NCBI RefSeq assembly: GCF_009818105.1
Contig: NZ_CP046564.1
Span: 1,426,001 to 1,490,000, forward strand
Direction: 5' to 3'
Length of the DNA: 64,000 nucleotides
Source of the DNA: Bacillus sp. N1-1
GTDB taxonomy: Bacteria; Bacillota; Bacilli; Bacillales; Guptibacillaceae
Both the position numbers and the translations under genes were made by a program. Shown here piece by piece: positions 1 through 8,573 of this stretch. Positions within the stretch are counted from its first letter, which is position 1. Every line of letters begins with the position of its first letter. The notes beneath the pieces are model-generated. The model made no database searches, was not told where the DNA came from, and worked only from the letters and a program-made list of their open reading frames with translations.

Positions 1-309
1 AAGCTAAAGGAAGACCTATTTGGAAAAGTGAAAGAGGGAGTAAAACTTGATCAAGGATCTCCTAACGGTGAAAGCCCAGTTGCAGATGTAGTGATCATTG
101 AAGGTGTTTTCCTTCAAAGAAAAGAATGGCGCGAAGTTTTTGATCGAATGATTTATTTAGATTGTGCGAAAGAGGTGCGATTTCATCGAGAAAGCACAGA
201 GACACAGAAAAAGATAAAGAAATTTGAAGACCGTTACTGGAAGGCAGAGGAGCATTACTTGGAGAATGTTCGGCCGGTAGAAAAGGCGGATGTTGTAATT
301 GAATCGTGA
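1..309 (+). CDS. Uridine kinase-like P-loop protein, C-terminal part (5' truncated by window)
   Basis: The frame is open from the first base and ends at a TGA at 307-309, so only the last 102 residues are visible. The segment VVIIEGVFLQR looks like the Walker B-type strand of uridine kinase-like nucleoside kinases, followed by a strand (MIYLDCAKEVRFHRE) with the arginine-rich lid typical of these enzymes, and a C-terminal KADVVIES strand. A GTG at 28 could be mistaken for a start, but the coding frame continues upstream of it. The P-loop itself lies outside the window, so catalytic competence cannot be judged. The NUDIX gene follows 54 bases downstream on the same strand. Confidence 0.65.
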   Translation, partial: KLKEDLFGKVKEGVKLDQGSPNGESPVADVVIIEGVFLQRKEWREVFDRMIYLDCAKEVRFHRESTETQKKIKKFEDRYWKAEEHYLENVRPVEKADVVIES

Positions 310-363
310 ATCTCTTTTGTTGAGGTCTGTTAAGTAGCGGAGGTTATTGGAGGGTAGGATCGT

Positions 364-858
364 ATGACGATCGCATATGTTCAATGGGGTGCACAGAAAG
401 TGAAGTTAAGTTGGAACGGCCAAACCGCTCCAGATGGAATTGTGACAAGCGCTCATGGATTCTGTTTCGATAGAAATCAACTTCTACTCGTGAATTTGAA
501 GCAAAGAGGTTGGGACTTTCCAGGAGGGCATATTGAAAAAGGAGAATCACCTGAGGATTGTTTGGCGCGTGAAGCATTGGAAGAAGGATATGTGAAAGGC
601 GTAAGTCAATTCATCGGTTCTTTAACGGTCGATCATAGCGAAAATCCGAACTGGAACGAACAGAGCGCTTATCCCAAAGTGGGGTATCAACTTTTCTATC
701 GAATGGAAATTAGAGAGGTACTATCGTTCAAGGCAGAACATGAATCAATTGATCGCATGTTTATCGACCCGTATCAAGTAGGAGCCTACTACAAGGGGTG
801 GAATGAGGTGTACCAGGCAATTTTAGAAGCTGCACTAAAATTGGAGGAGAAGAAGTGA
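364..858 (+). CDS. NUDIX hydrolase
   Basis: This 164-residue protein carries a NUDIX box near residues 57-79 (GGHIEKGESPEDCLAREALEEG). The G-x5-E-x7-RE-x2-EE core is present, but the glycine normally found after the second Glu plus one residue is replaced by Tyr, so the box is slightly non-canonical. NUDIX enzymes hydrolyse nucleoside diphosphates linked to another moiety; the substrate cannot be told from sequence. The ATG at 364 is preceded by a GGAGGGTAG-type ribosome binding site. The stop codon overlaps the GTG start of the next (frameshifted) lipoprotein gene, indicating translational coupling. Confidence 0.85.
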   Translation: MTIAYVQWGAQKVKLSWNGQTAPDGIVTSAHGFCFDRNQLLLVNLKQRGWDFPGGHIEKGESPEDCLAREALEEGYVKGVSQFIGSLTVDHSENPNWNEQSAYPKVGYQLFYRMEIREVLSFKAEHESIDRMFIDPYQVGAYYKGWNEVYQAILEAALKLEEKK

Positions 859-1275
859 AGAAAAGATGGTGGCTCTCGTTCATTCTGGCAACCGTTCTTC
901 TTTCGAGCTGCTCAGCTAATGAAAACAAGGTGGCCGAAAAAGGGTCATTTAGGGTTTGGGATCATCAATTCAAATACGAATAAACCTTTGTATTTTTTGT
1001 ATGCTCCGGGTGTGAATTTAGAACCCCAAAATCACAGTGGAGAATCTACTGTTGAACGTTCGATGACGACTTGGGATTATGCGTTTAAAGACAAAAAAGT
1101 AACGCTACCATTAGATGAAGAAAAAGTACTAGCGGCGTATCGGAGTACAACTTCCAACGAGATGAGGATGGTTGATTTGAGTGATCCGAATGACGTGAAA
1201 AAGATGATTCAGGAAGATAGCGAAGTTTTACTCCTCAAGATCCTCATCACTGAACATATAGATGCTCTTCATTAA
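855..1275 (+). pseudogene. Small lipoprotein gene, apparently frameshifted
   Basis: A GTG at 855, eight bases after a strong GGAGGAG site, opens a lipoprotein: positively charged N-terminus, hydrophobic core and lipobox LSSC with Cys19. This frame stops at 981-983 after 42 residues. A different frame (+1) is open from before 919 to 1275 and encodes a further ~100 residues with sensible composition, including YFLYAPGVNLEP and LDEEKVLAAYRS. The simplest reading is one ~140-residue lipoprotein with an indel between about 940 and 985. The 919 ATG lacks a ribosome binding site, so an independent gene there is unlikely. A sequencing error is the main alternative. Function unknown. Confidence 0.55.
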
Positions 1276-1290
1276 TGATTGGGGTGGTTT

Positions 1291-1380
1291 ATTGGCCAAA
1301 TTCTCATTATATTGGCCAAAACCGAAATATATTGGCCAAAATTAGAATATATTAGCCAAATCTCATTTTTATTGGCCAAA
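1291..1380. repeat. Five-copy ATTGGCCAAA array with exact 20-bp period
   Basis: The 10-mer ATTGGCCAAA occurs at 1291, 1311, 1331 and 1371, with a one-base variant (ATTAGCCAAA) at 1351. Every unit starts exactly 20 bp after the previous one. The core TTGGCCAA is a perfect palindrome. The ten bases between units are AT-rich and not conserved. The array lies between the broken lipoprotein gene and the IS3 element, just outside the IS end. Confidence 0.9.
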
Positions 1381-1433
1381 ATGAAAAGCTGCCGGGATGG
1401 TCTTACCCCTGTCAAGTAGACAGTATAAAAAAA

Positions 1434-2270
1434 CTACGCTGCCAACGCGTGTCGATATTCAATCGGCGCGCGTTGCTTTAATTTCTTCTGGAAACGTCTG
1501 TAGTTATAGTGGTAGATGTAATCCTCGATTGCTTGTCTGATCTCGTTTTCTGTTTTACACTGATTGATGTACAACTTTTCTGTTTTGAGATGCGAAAAGA
1601 AGGACTCAATGCAGGCATTATCCAGGCAGTTTCCTTTGCGAGAGTGGCTGCCCTTAACGCCGTATTCTTCTATTCGTGTGTTGTATGCCTTAGACGTATA
1701 CTGAAAGCCTTGATCCGAATGGAGAACGGCTTTCGTTACGTCTTTTTTCTTTGTCCATTGGGCAACTGTATCTAGTACAAGCGCTAAATCGTTGCGTTTA
1801 GAAAGCTTCCAGCTTACGATCTCATTGTTGAATAAATCTTGAATCACGGATAAGTAATAAAATCGTTTACCATCTGATACATAAGTAATGTCCGTCACCA
1901 TTTTCTGATTCGTTCCATTTGCTTTAAAGTTTCGTTTTAGCCTATTTGGATTGATCACAGACGGAGTGTATCCATGCCTTTTCCTCTTTTTACGAATCAC
2001 CGATTGAATGCCCATCTCGCTCATCAATCGATACACCTTTTTGTGGTTGATGTGGTAACCACTTTCTTTCAATAAACGCGTCATAGTAGGGTAACCTGTT
2101 TCCGGATGAAGAAAATGAATCCCCATCATATGCATTTGGATGTCATGATCTTGATTGGCCCTTTCTTCGCGCTTTACTTTACTAGATCTCCATTTGTAAT
2201 AGCTTGATGGTTGGAGGGAAGCAATCTCTAACAACCAGGTAACAGGAGCTTTATTCCTTAAATCTTCCAC
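1434..2270 (-). CDS. IS3-family transposase OrfB (DDE integrase core)
   Basis: A 278-residue transposase with an N-terminal HTH_21-like region and an rve integrase core. The catalytic triad is visible as Asp in MVTDITYV, Asp in HSDQGFQY and Glu in NACIESFFSHLK, the last 35 residues after the second Asp as usual for IS3. The GTG at 2270 is a possible internal start, but the frame is open upstream through the A6 stretch at 2285-2290, so the normal product is probably an OrfAB fusion made by -1 frameshifting. Length is typical of an intact OrfB. Confidence 0.92.
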   Translation of the reverse strand: MEDLRNKAPVTWLLEIASLQPSSYYKWRSSKVKREERANQDHDIQMHMMGIHFLHPETGYPTMTRLLKESGYHINHKKVYRLMSEMGIQSVIRKKRKRHGYTPSVINPNRLKRNFKANGTNQKMVTDITYVSDGKRFYYLSVIQDLFNNEIVSWKLSKRNDLALVLDTVAQWTKKKDVTKAVLHSDQGFQYTSKAYNTRIEEYGVKGSHSRKGNCLDNACIESFFSHLKTEKLYINQCKTENEIRQAIEDYIYHYNYRRFQKKLKQRAPIEYRHALAA

Positions 2271-2281
2271 GGTTTCATACT

Positions 2282-2614
2282 TTATTTTTTGCGTGATTTT
2301 CCCTCCTTTTCGAGATTTTGATACTGCTTTTTTAAGTAATCCACCTGCGCTTTCAGGTAATCTCTCTCTTCTTCAATTGTTTTAAAGTTTGTGCGTGGCC
2401 TACCATGCATAGGATTTTCCTCACTGCGACTTCGAATATCAAACGGCTCACCGTTTTTCCACTTCCTCACCCAGACTTTCAGCTGTGTACTATTTTTTAT
2501 TCCTAATTCTTCCGCTAAAGCATTGTAACTTTGAGAACCATTAATGTATTTCATCACAGCGTTCTGTTTAAACTCGTCTGTATACGTCTCAAACCTCTGC
2601 CCTTTTTTAGCCAT
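2282..2614 (-). CDS. IS3-family transposase OrfA (HTH protein)
   Basis: A 110-residue protein starting MAKKGQRFETYTDEFK, with a transposase_8-type helix-turn-helix (residues ~10-55) and a C-terminal leucine-zipper-like coiled coil (EEERDYLKAQVDYLKKQYQNL). The ATG at 2614 follows a GGAGGGGA site; the upstream TTG at 2632 lies inside that site and is not the start. OrfA binds the inverted repeats and modulates transposition in this family. The stop codon follows directly on an A6 slippery run. Confidence 0.9.
   Translation of the reverse strand: MAKKGQRFETYTDEFKQNAVMKYINGSQSYNALAEELGIKNSTQLKVWVRKWKNGEPFDIRSRSEENPMHGRPRTNFKTIEEERDYLKAQVDYLKKQYQNLEKEGKSRKK
2285..2290 (-). other. A6 slippery site for programmed -1 frameshift orfA/orfB
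   Basis: On the minus strand orfA ends CGC AAA AAA TAA. Slipping back one base on the six A residues continues into the orfB frame without a stop (..AAA ATA AAG TAT GAA ACC GTG..). This is the position and direction of the known programmed frameshift in IS3-family elements. No test of efficiency is possible from sequence. Confidence 0.65.
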
Positions 2615-2786
2615 AGAAAAAATCCCCTCCAAGCATCATTCTTTCCTCCACCATATCATGGAGGTTTTTTTGAATGTCTACTTAAAAGGGATAATATCAG
2701 GAATCCGGCCGCTTTTTTTAGTTTCAGCTCACGCTTAAGCGAAATAAATCTGATGTCCGTGGTAGAGGGACAGTTGTTTGTGAGGG

Positions 2787-2808
2787 GGGTCAGGTACGTA
2801 CCTGACCC
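2787..2808. repeat. REP-like GGGTCAGG palindrome, copy 1
   Basis: A perfect 22-bp palindrome with half-site GGGTCAGGTAC, just downstream of mprF. It is followed by a 13-14 bp near-direct repeat, GACCC(C)TCTATTA, seen twice at about 2804-2828. A close relative is found at 10227-10250. It lacks a T run, so it is not a classical terminator. Confidence 0.8.
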
Positions 2809-2826
2809 TCTATTATGACCCCTCTA

Positions 2827-5355
2827 TTACTTACCCCCCTTCTTACTTATCAATCGCGAGACCTGCGCCATTGTAAAGGGGAGGGAGGATTTTTTGCGAT
2901 AGGCGAGGTATTTGCGTTCCCAGGTGTGAGCGTATTTTCCTTTGAACTTCCGTAGGCCCTGGAAGTGGTAGAAGATATGGCCATGTAGGAAGATTTGAGC
3001 CGCGATTCGTTCACTTAAGAAAGAGAATTTTGATTGACCCACATTTGCAAGTGGAGCCATGCCAAGGTTAAAAGACTGATAGCCTTCTGCTTTGGCCCAT
3101 TCAAATAATGAAAGAAACATGACGTCCATTGTGCCAGACGGGGCGCTGTGTATGAAGCGCATTAAATCGACAGAAATGGTTTTGTTTCCATCGTAGACTG
3201 GCATAAGACTAGTAAAGGCGATAATCGTATCATTTTCTTTCATGATGGCGATCTCCGACTTATTCAAATAATCAACGTCAAAGAATCCTAAAGAAAACCC
3301 CTTTTCATTCCTTCCTTGTAGCCATTCATCAGATACATTTTTCAGTTTGTTCAATAGCGCTTCACTATGAGGCGGTGTTGCGATTTCAAAAAGATAATTT
3401 TCTCGTTCAAATTTGTTTTTAACTGCGCGCAGCGCCTTCATTTTTTTACCGGATAAGGTGAATTGCCCCAAATCAACGAATGCTTCTTCACCAAGCTTAA
3501 AAAAGCCAAACCCTTTTTCGTGTAAAAGTGGAAGCAAGTCATTGCTCACTTCATAGAAGACTGGCGTAAAGCCTTGAATATCTGCAAGCTGTTGAAACTC
3601 ATCAATTGCATTTGAAAAGTCGCTTTCCTCACCAACCGGATCACCAAGAACGACAAGTTTATCAGATGATTGTTGAAAGCTGAGGAATACCGTACGCTTT
3701 GCATTCCAGAACAGCGATTTATCATGTAAGAATACTAAATGCGTTAATGTATTGCCGCGATAGGTTGTTAAGTGCTCTAGAATGTGAGGATCTTGCTTAG
3801 GCTCGGAATTCTGAATTGGATTTTTAGGTTTAATTACGGCGTTTCCAATAAGGAAGAGGAGTAGCGCAATCAATAATCCAATTAATGCACTGTAAAACAA
3901 CGTGTGGTAATCCGTAATCAGATAGGGCAACACTTGTGATGGAATCGCGTTCGTAGAAGATGGCAAGCTCATATACCCAATGAAGACATACATCGACGTA
4001 ATGAAAAGAATAACGAGAGCATCAATAATCGTTTTGCTCCATGTTAAAACATAGCTTTCACGATAAAAGCGCGTTCTTGATAGATAGAGAATGAATGCAA
4101 CCATTAATAGGAAAATGGCTTCTTCATAATCAATCCCTTTTGAAAATGTAAATGCAGCCGCGCAGAAAAGAACAACGATCGTCAGGTAATAAGCTCGTTT
4201 CACTTTGTATTCAATGCCTCTCGATAATCCGAGTAAAGCAAAGCCGGCTCCGACAGAAAGCTGGTGTGAGAGGTTAACAAGAAACGGAATCGAGTGCATT
4301 TCCTCAAGAATTTTTAGTCGGTCAATGATTCCGGGTAAAGCAGCAGATAAGAGCAAGATTAATCCCGATACAAAGACTAACAAAGTAATGAATACATGGC
4401 TAAGTCTTTGCACGAGTGCGATCGGGAGATTATCCCAGTTTGCATTCCACTTTTCCCAATAGTCTCTGATGAACAGAATCATCGCTAGTAAGAATGGGAA
4501 GAAAAAGTAACCAATCCGGAATAAAATGAGCAGGAAAAGCACCTTTTCATTTTGTATACCAATCAGCTGACTGCCCCAGATGAAAGTGAGATCAAATGAA
4601 CCGAGACCGCCAGGAATCATACTAACAATGCCAACACATGCAGCGATCACAAAAAGTGGGAAAAGTTCATGAAATGAGATGCTTAAGTCAAGCATTGTCG
4701 CTAATAGCCAGATCGCAAGAAACGCAAATGTCCATTCAAGGAATGATACGGCAATGAGCTGGAGCCTCGTTTTCGTTCCAAAAGAGCGCGTCCGGTAGTT
4801 GTTCCACAAGAACGAAAAAATGAGAACGGGTAAATAAAGTCCAACGACGATCACAACCAAATAAAGCCAGGGAATTTCCTTTAGTAAGAAACTATCTCTG
4901 TAACTGGTCAGTGTGATTACCGCAAGTAGAGATAGACCAGTTAAATAAAAGTAGGTCATGTTTCCAATGCTCTTTGATAGTTCACTGTGATCGTCCTGCT
5001 CGGTTTGATAAAAATATTTTCGAAGCATGCTGCTAACGATACCACCAGATCCAATCAAATTTGAAACAGCATTTACGATAAACGATTGCTTCAGAAGTTG
5101 TTTGACTGGAAATGTTTTTTGCAATGATTTCAAAATCAAAGAATCATATAAAAACATTGGGCTAACCGCACCCATTGTAATGAGTAACACGAGAAAAATT
5201 TTTCCTATATTAAATTGACTTACTTCATTTAATAGAAGACTCACATGAACGTCTGATAGAAATGACGTGATTTGAATGGCAGAAAGTACAAAAAGAAAAG
5301 CTGGTAAAATTAATTTTAAATAGTGAAATAAAATGGTGTGTAAAATTGGTTTCAT
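2827..5355 (-). CDS. mprF: Phosphatidylglycerol lysyltransferase MprF
   Basis: This 842-residue protein has the standard MprF layout: an N-terminal block of about 14 membrane segments (residues ~5-510) acting as flippase, and a cytoplasmic C-terminal GNAT-like synthase domain (~530-840) that transfers lysine (or alanine) from aminoacyl-tRNA to phosphatidylglycerol. Family-typical stretches include MIPGGLGSFD in the flippase and FNLGMAPLANVG in the synthase. The product reduces negative surface charge and lowers sensitivity to cationic peptides and daptomycin. Full length is typical. The start ATG at 5355 follows a GAAAGGAGTG site. It is a single gene unit; the IS3 element sits downstream and does not disrupt it. 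Confidence 0.95.
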   Translation of the reverse strand: MKPILHTILFHYLKLILPAFLFVLSAIQITSFLSDVHVSLLLNEVSQFNIGKIFLVLLITMGAVSPMFLYDSLILKSLQKTFPVKQLLKQSFIVNAVSNLIGSGGIVSSMLRKYFYQTEQDDHSELSKSIGNMTYFYLTGLSLLAVITLTSYRDSFLLKEIPWLYLVVIVVGLYLPVLIFSFLWNNYRTRSFGTKTRLQLIAVSFLEWTFAFLAIWLLATMLDLSISFHELFPLFVIAACVGIVSMIPGGLGSFDLTFIWGSQLIGIQNEKVLFLLILFRIGYFFFPFLLAMILFIRDYWEKWNANWDNLPIALVQRLSHVFITLLVFVSGLILLLSAALPGIIDRLKILEEMHSIPFLVNLSHQLSVGAGFALLGLSRGIEYKVKRAYYLTIVVLFCAAAFTFSKGIDYEEAIFLLMVAFILYLSRTRFYRESYVLTWSKTIIDALVILFITSMYVFIGYMSLPSSTNAIPSQVLPYLITDYHTLFYSALIGLLIALLLFLIGNAVIKPKNPIQNSEPKQDPHILEHLTTYRGNTLTHLVFLHDKSLFWNAKRTVFLSFQQSSDKLVVLGDPVGEESDFSNAIDEFQQLADIQGFTPVFYEVSNDLLPLLHEKGFGFFKLGEEAFVDLGQFTLSGKKMKALRAVKNKFERENYLFEIATPPHSEALLNKLKNVSDEWLQGRNEKGFSLGFFDVDYLNKSEIAIMKENDTIIAFTSLMPVYDGNKTISVDLMRFIHSAPSGTMDVMFLSLFEWAKAEGYQSFNLGMAPLANVGQSKFSFLSERIAAQIFLHGHIFYHFQGLRKFKGKYAHTWERKYLAYRKKSSLPFTMAQVSRLISKKGGK

Positions 5356-5449
5356 AGTTCACTCCTTTCATATGATTTTACAATATTTTTATGAAGATCA
5401 TGCAAAAAAATGAAAAAAGATGATAGGTAGACCTTTTTCTTTCATACAA

Positions 5450-5484
5450 AAAACCGCTCAGAGGAGTGCCCTCTGAACGGTTTT
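5450..5484 (-). terminator. Terminator of the RND pump gene
   Basis: Hairpin with 13-bp arms AACCGCTCAGAGG / CCTCTGAACGGTT (one G-U pair), loop AGTG, followed on the minus strand by a T6 run. It begins directly after the stop codon of the RND gene and separates it from mprF. Confidence 0.9.
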
Positions 5485-5486
5485 AT

Positions 5487-8400
5487 TTACATCTCTTCTT
5501 GCGTTGTTTTCTTTCTTCTAAATCGGTAGAACACAAGGTAAAGCATCGGCACCATAATCAGTGTTAGTACAGCTGAGAAGAGGATACCTGAAATAATCGT
5601 AACCGCAAGTGGTGTAAAGAGCGCGTCGCCACTTACAGCAACTGGGATTAAGGCAACGATTGATGTGATGGCTGTAAGAATAATTGGGCGCAGGCGTACA
5701 CGTCCAGATTCAATGACAGCTTCTTTCACATCCATGCCTTTCTTAATGGCTTGTTCAATAAATTCAATAAGCACAACCGAGTTTCTCACGACAATACCTG
5801 TGAGAGACACCATTCCCATCACACCAAGGAAGCTGATCGGTGTTTGCGTTACGAATAGGCCAAGAATTGCACCTGCGATTGCAAGGTATACCGCAACGAG
5901 TACAAGGAACGGTAGAGATAGTGAATTAAATTGTAGCGCGATTAACAGATACACTAAGAACAGAACGATAATGAAGAGGACGGTAATTTCTGCAAAGAAA
6001 TCATTTTGTGCTTCATTTTCACCGCCAAGTGTAATGCTGTAATCAGCGTCTTCAAGCTGGTCACGCTGATCTTCCACAATCTCAGTGACGTTTGCTTCAT
6101 AATTCTCTTCGTCTTTAGGAAAAGCCCGAAGCGTAATCGAGCGTTCGCCATCAATGTGAGGGATCTTTTGAATTTGTTCACTTTCTTCTGTTGTGACAAG
6201 CTCATCTAACGAAATCAGTTCAGGAGGTCCGCCTGCAGAAGCAGCTGGAAGCTCAAGGCTTGAGAGATCAACTTCATCTTCGCTTCCTCCAAGCACGATG
6301 TTCATGTCGCGTTTTACGACGCCGTTATCAAATGCTTTTAGTGGAATGCCAGCTGTTGCCAGACGGATTTGCTGACTAACCTGATTCACGGTAATGCCGT
6401 TTTCTTCAAGAGCATCACGGTCTGGAACGTATTCAACAGAAGGTTCAAAATCACCAACGTCATCTACGACAAGGTCCGTTTCAAGTCCTTCAATTTCTTT
6501 CGTTAGGTTATCTCGAAGTTCAATTAATTTATCAATTTCTGGTCCGGAGACGGTAACGGTAACAGGTGCTCCTGCTGGAGGACCCTGCTGAATTGTTTCC
6601 ATGAAAATCTCCGCTTCTGGGTAGGCGTTTCTTAATTTATCTGTCCAGTCGTCAATGAGGCCCTGCGTCGTTTGGTTATCACGGTCAACGCGAGCGACGA
6701 TTTGTCCAGTATTTTCTCCGGTACTCGTTAATGAACTATTAAAGAGCCCTGGCGTACCTGTTCCAGTAAAGACGCTTGTTTCATATACGCCATCATCTGT
6801 TTTCAATCTTTCTTCGATTTCTTGAAGCGTATCGTGCGTTTCTTCAATTGGCGTTCCGATTGGAAGTGTAATATCAACCGTTACTTCTTCCTTATCTGCT
6901 GCCGGGAAGAATTCAAATGGTGTTAAGACGACTAATCCAAAAATGGCGGTTGTAAGAACTAGGCCAAGAATTGAAACAAGGATCGGTTTTTTAGAAAAAT
7001 TCTTGAGAAGCTTATCGGCGTATACATCAGCTAGTTTATTTAGCGGTTTTCCTAATAAACCTGGGGCATCTGACATTGGCTTCTTCGATCGTTTGCTTAA
7101 GAAGTAGCGTAAAATCGGTACAAAGATTAGTGCTACAAGCGTTGATGCAATAATTGTTGTAATCAGTACCGTAGGCAAGGCGCGAATGAAGGCACCGTTT
7201 CCGCCTGACAGGAAAATGAGCGGCAGGAATGTAAATACAATCGCAAGAGAAGAGGTTACGATCGAAACCCAGATCTCTTTTACGCCATTGACTGCTCCCA
7301 TCATACCTTTGTCACCAAGTTTGTATCTTCGCTGGATGTTATCGTTTATTACGATGGAGTCATCGACGATAATCCCAAGTGCGATGATTAACCCGATCAC
7401 GGAAATCTGGTTAAGGTCCACATCTGCGAACGGCAGTGGGATAAAACCCATAAGGACAGAAATTGGAACCGCAAGTGCCACAACAAGGGCACCAGAGCCA
7501 GAAAGTCCAAGGGACGTTGCTACAATAACGGCTAGAACAGAAATTGCTAGTGATAAGAACAAGCCATCAAAAATATCAGTTACGATCGACGCTTGTGAGT
7601 AATAAGGTTCAAGTTCAACGTTAGAAGGGAGACCTTCTGATAATTCATCCACCTTATCACTTACACGCTCATCAACAGTAGGAATGTCCTCACCTGATTT
7701 AACGTAAGCCGTGAAGGATACGGAAGGCTTCCCTTCAAATGTAATGATATCTTCAAGTTCTTTTGGACTTACTTCGACTGTCGCGATGTCTTTTAAGTAA
7801 ACCGCGTCACCATCAGGGTTTTTTCCAACAAACAGCTCTTCCATCTCGTCAAGAGAGTCATAATTTTCTACAGAAAGCTGAACAACTTTATCGTCCATTT
7901 CCTGTTTTCCTAAAGGAGTTGGGTAGTACTCATTGTTAATTGCACTTTGAACGTCTGTTACGTTCAGTCCAGAATCCTTTAGTTCATCTTGCTTTAATTC
8001 AATTAAAATTTGTTCTTCAGGCAGTCCTTTGATTGTTACGCCTGAAACGCCTGATAATTCTTCTACTTCATCTTTCCAGCGGTTTAACTCTTCCTGTAGG
8101 GAGAAGAGGTTGTCACGGTTATCGCTTGTAAGATGATAAGAAACAATCGGCATTTTCGCGGTTGATTCGTTCACATCCGGTTCGAAAGCTTCTTCTGGGA
8201 AAGAAGTAGAGGCATCGGAAACGGCCTGGCGAACGTCACTAAAAACTTCTTTTTTACTTTCGCCTTCTGCGACTTCAACCACAATGTTCGAAAAGCCAGC
8301 AGCAGAAGATGATGTGACCTCTGCAATCCCATCGATCGAACTAAGTGATGACTCGATTGGGTTCGTTATCGATCGTTCAACCGTATCCACTGTGGCACCA

Positions 8401-8549
8401 GGATAAACCGTGCTAATCGTTCCGATATTCACCGTTGTTTCTGGAATTTCACGTTGTGGAAGTTGAATAAATGTAAACACTCCAACAATGACAAATAATA
8501 GGATGAAGATAATGAAAAGCTTGGAGCGTTGTAAAATCCATTTCAGCAT
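5487..8549 (-). CDS. swrC: RND (AcrB/SwrC-type) efflux transporter
   Basis: A 1020-residue RND permease: one N-terminal TM helix (residues ~8-28), large periplasmic-type loop, TM2-6, second loop and TM8-12. The first half contains the RND TM4 region with adjacent acidic residues (GIIVDDSIVIND). Length and organisation match SwrC/YerP, which exports surfactin and confers resistance to amphiphiles in Bacillus subtilis. The chosen start (MLKWILQ) has an AGAGGAGG site 7 bases upstream; the upstream ATG at 8588 gives a hydrophilic 13-residue extension with no site and overlaps a putative operator. A divergent TetR gene next door is the expected local repressor, as YerO is for YerP. Confidence 0.92.
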   Translation of the reverse strand: MLKWILQRSKLFIIFILLFVIVGVFTFIQLPQREIPETTVNIGTISTVYPGATVDTVERSITNPIESSLSSIDGIAEVTSSSAAGFSNIVVEVAEGESKKEVFSDVRQAVSDASTSFPEEAFEPDVNESTAKMPIVSYHLTSDNRDNLFSLQEELNRWKDEVEELSGVSGVTIKGLPEEQILIELKQDELKDSGLNVTDVQSAINNEYYPTPLGKQEMDDKVVQLSVENYDSLDEMEELFVGKNPDGDAVYLKDIATVEVSPKELEDIITFEGKPSVSFTAYVKSGEDIPTVDERVSDKVDELSEGLPSNVELEPYYSQASIVTDIFDGLFLSLAISVLAVIVATSLGLSGSGALVVALAVPISVLMGFIPLPFADVDLNQISVIGLIIALGIIVDDSIVINDNIQRRYKLGDKGMMGAVNGVKEIWVSIVTSSLAIVFTFLPLIFLSGGNGAFIRALPTVLITTIIASTLVALIFVPILRYFLSKRSKKPMSDAPGLLGKPLNKLADVYADKLLKNFSKKPILVSILGLVLTTAIFGLVVLTPFEFFPAADKEEVTVDITLPIGTPIEETHDTLQEIEERLKTDDGVYETSVFTGTGTPGLFNSSLTSTGENTGQIVARVDRDNQTTQGLIDDWTDKLRNAYPEAEIFMETIQQGPPAGAPVTVTVSGPEIDKLIELRDNLTKEIEGLETDLVVDDVGDFEPSVEYVPDRDALEENGITVNQVSQQIRLATAGIPLKAFDNGVVKRDMNIVLGGSEDEVDLSSLELPAASAGGPPELISLDELVTTEESEQIQKIPHIDGERSITLRAFPKDEENYEANVTEIVEDQRDQLEDADYSITLGGENEAQNDFFAEITVLFIIVLFLVYLLIALQFNSLSLPFLVLVAVYLAIAGAILGLFVTQTPISFLGVMGMVSLTGIVVRNSVVLIEFIEQAIKKGMDVKEAVIESGRVRLRPIILTAITSIVALIPVAVSGDALFTPLAVTIISGILFSAVLTLIMVPMLYLVFYRFRRKKTTQEEM

Positions 8550-8573
8550 AGAAGAGCCTCCTCTGTTCGTTTT

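Larger units (their letters stand above)
1410..2690 (-). mobile_element. IS3-family insertion sequence
   Basis: Two overlapping-phase genes (orfA, orfB) on the minus strand encode an HTH protein and a DDE transposase. Imperfect terminal inverted repeats share AAGTAGACA, at 1415-1423 on the left and as TGTCTACTT at 2675-2683 on the right; a further CCCT/AGGG match outside them suggests the ends lie near 1406 and 2690. No clean target duplication is visible, so the boundaries are approximate. A hairpin with arms CCTCCA/TGGAGG (2645-2665) followed by seven T lies just inside the right end and would stop read-through from outside on the plus strand. Both reading frames are intact, so the element may be active. 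Confidence 0.85.

Noticed and set aside
919..1275. Independent 118-residue gene
   Set aside because: The ATG has no ribosome binding site and lies inside the lipoprotein signal region; a frameshifted continuation explains the frame better.
1291..1380. CRISPR array
   Set aside because: The units are only 10 bp with 10-bp spacers, palindromic, and there are no cas genes.
2787..2808. Terminator of mprF
   Set aside because: The hairpin has no T run on the minus strand, and the same palindrome family recurs elsewhere in intergenic DNA.
7186..7602. 138-residue plus-strand ORF inside the RND gene
   Set aside because: It is an antisense shadow of a strongly supported coding region, with low-complexity composition.
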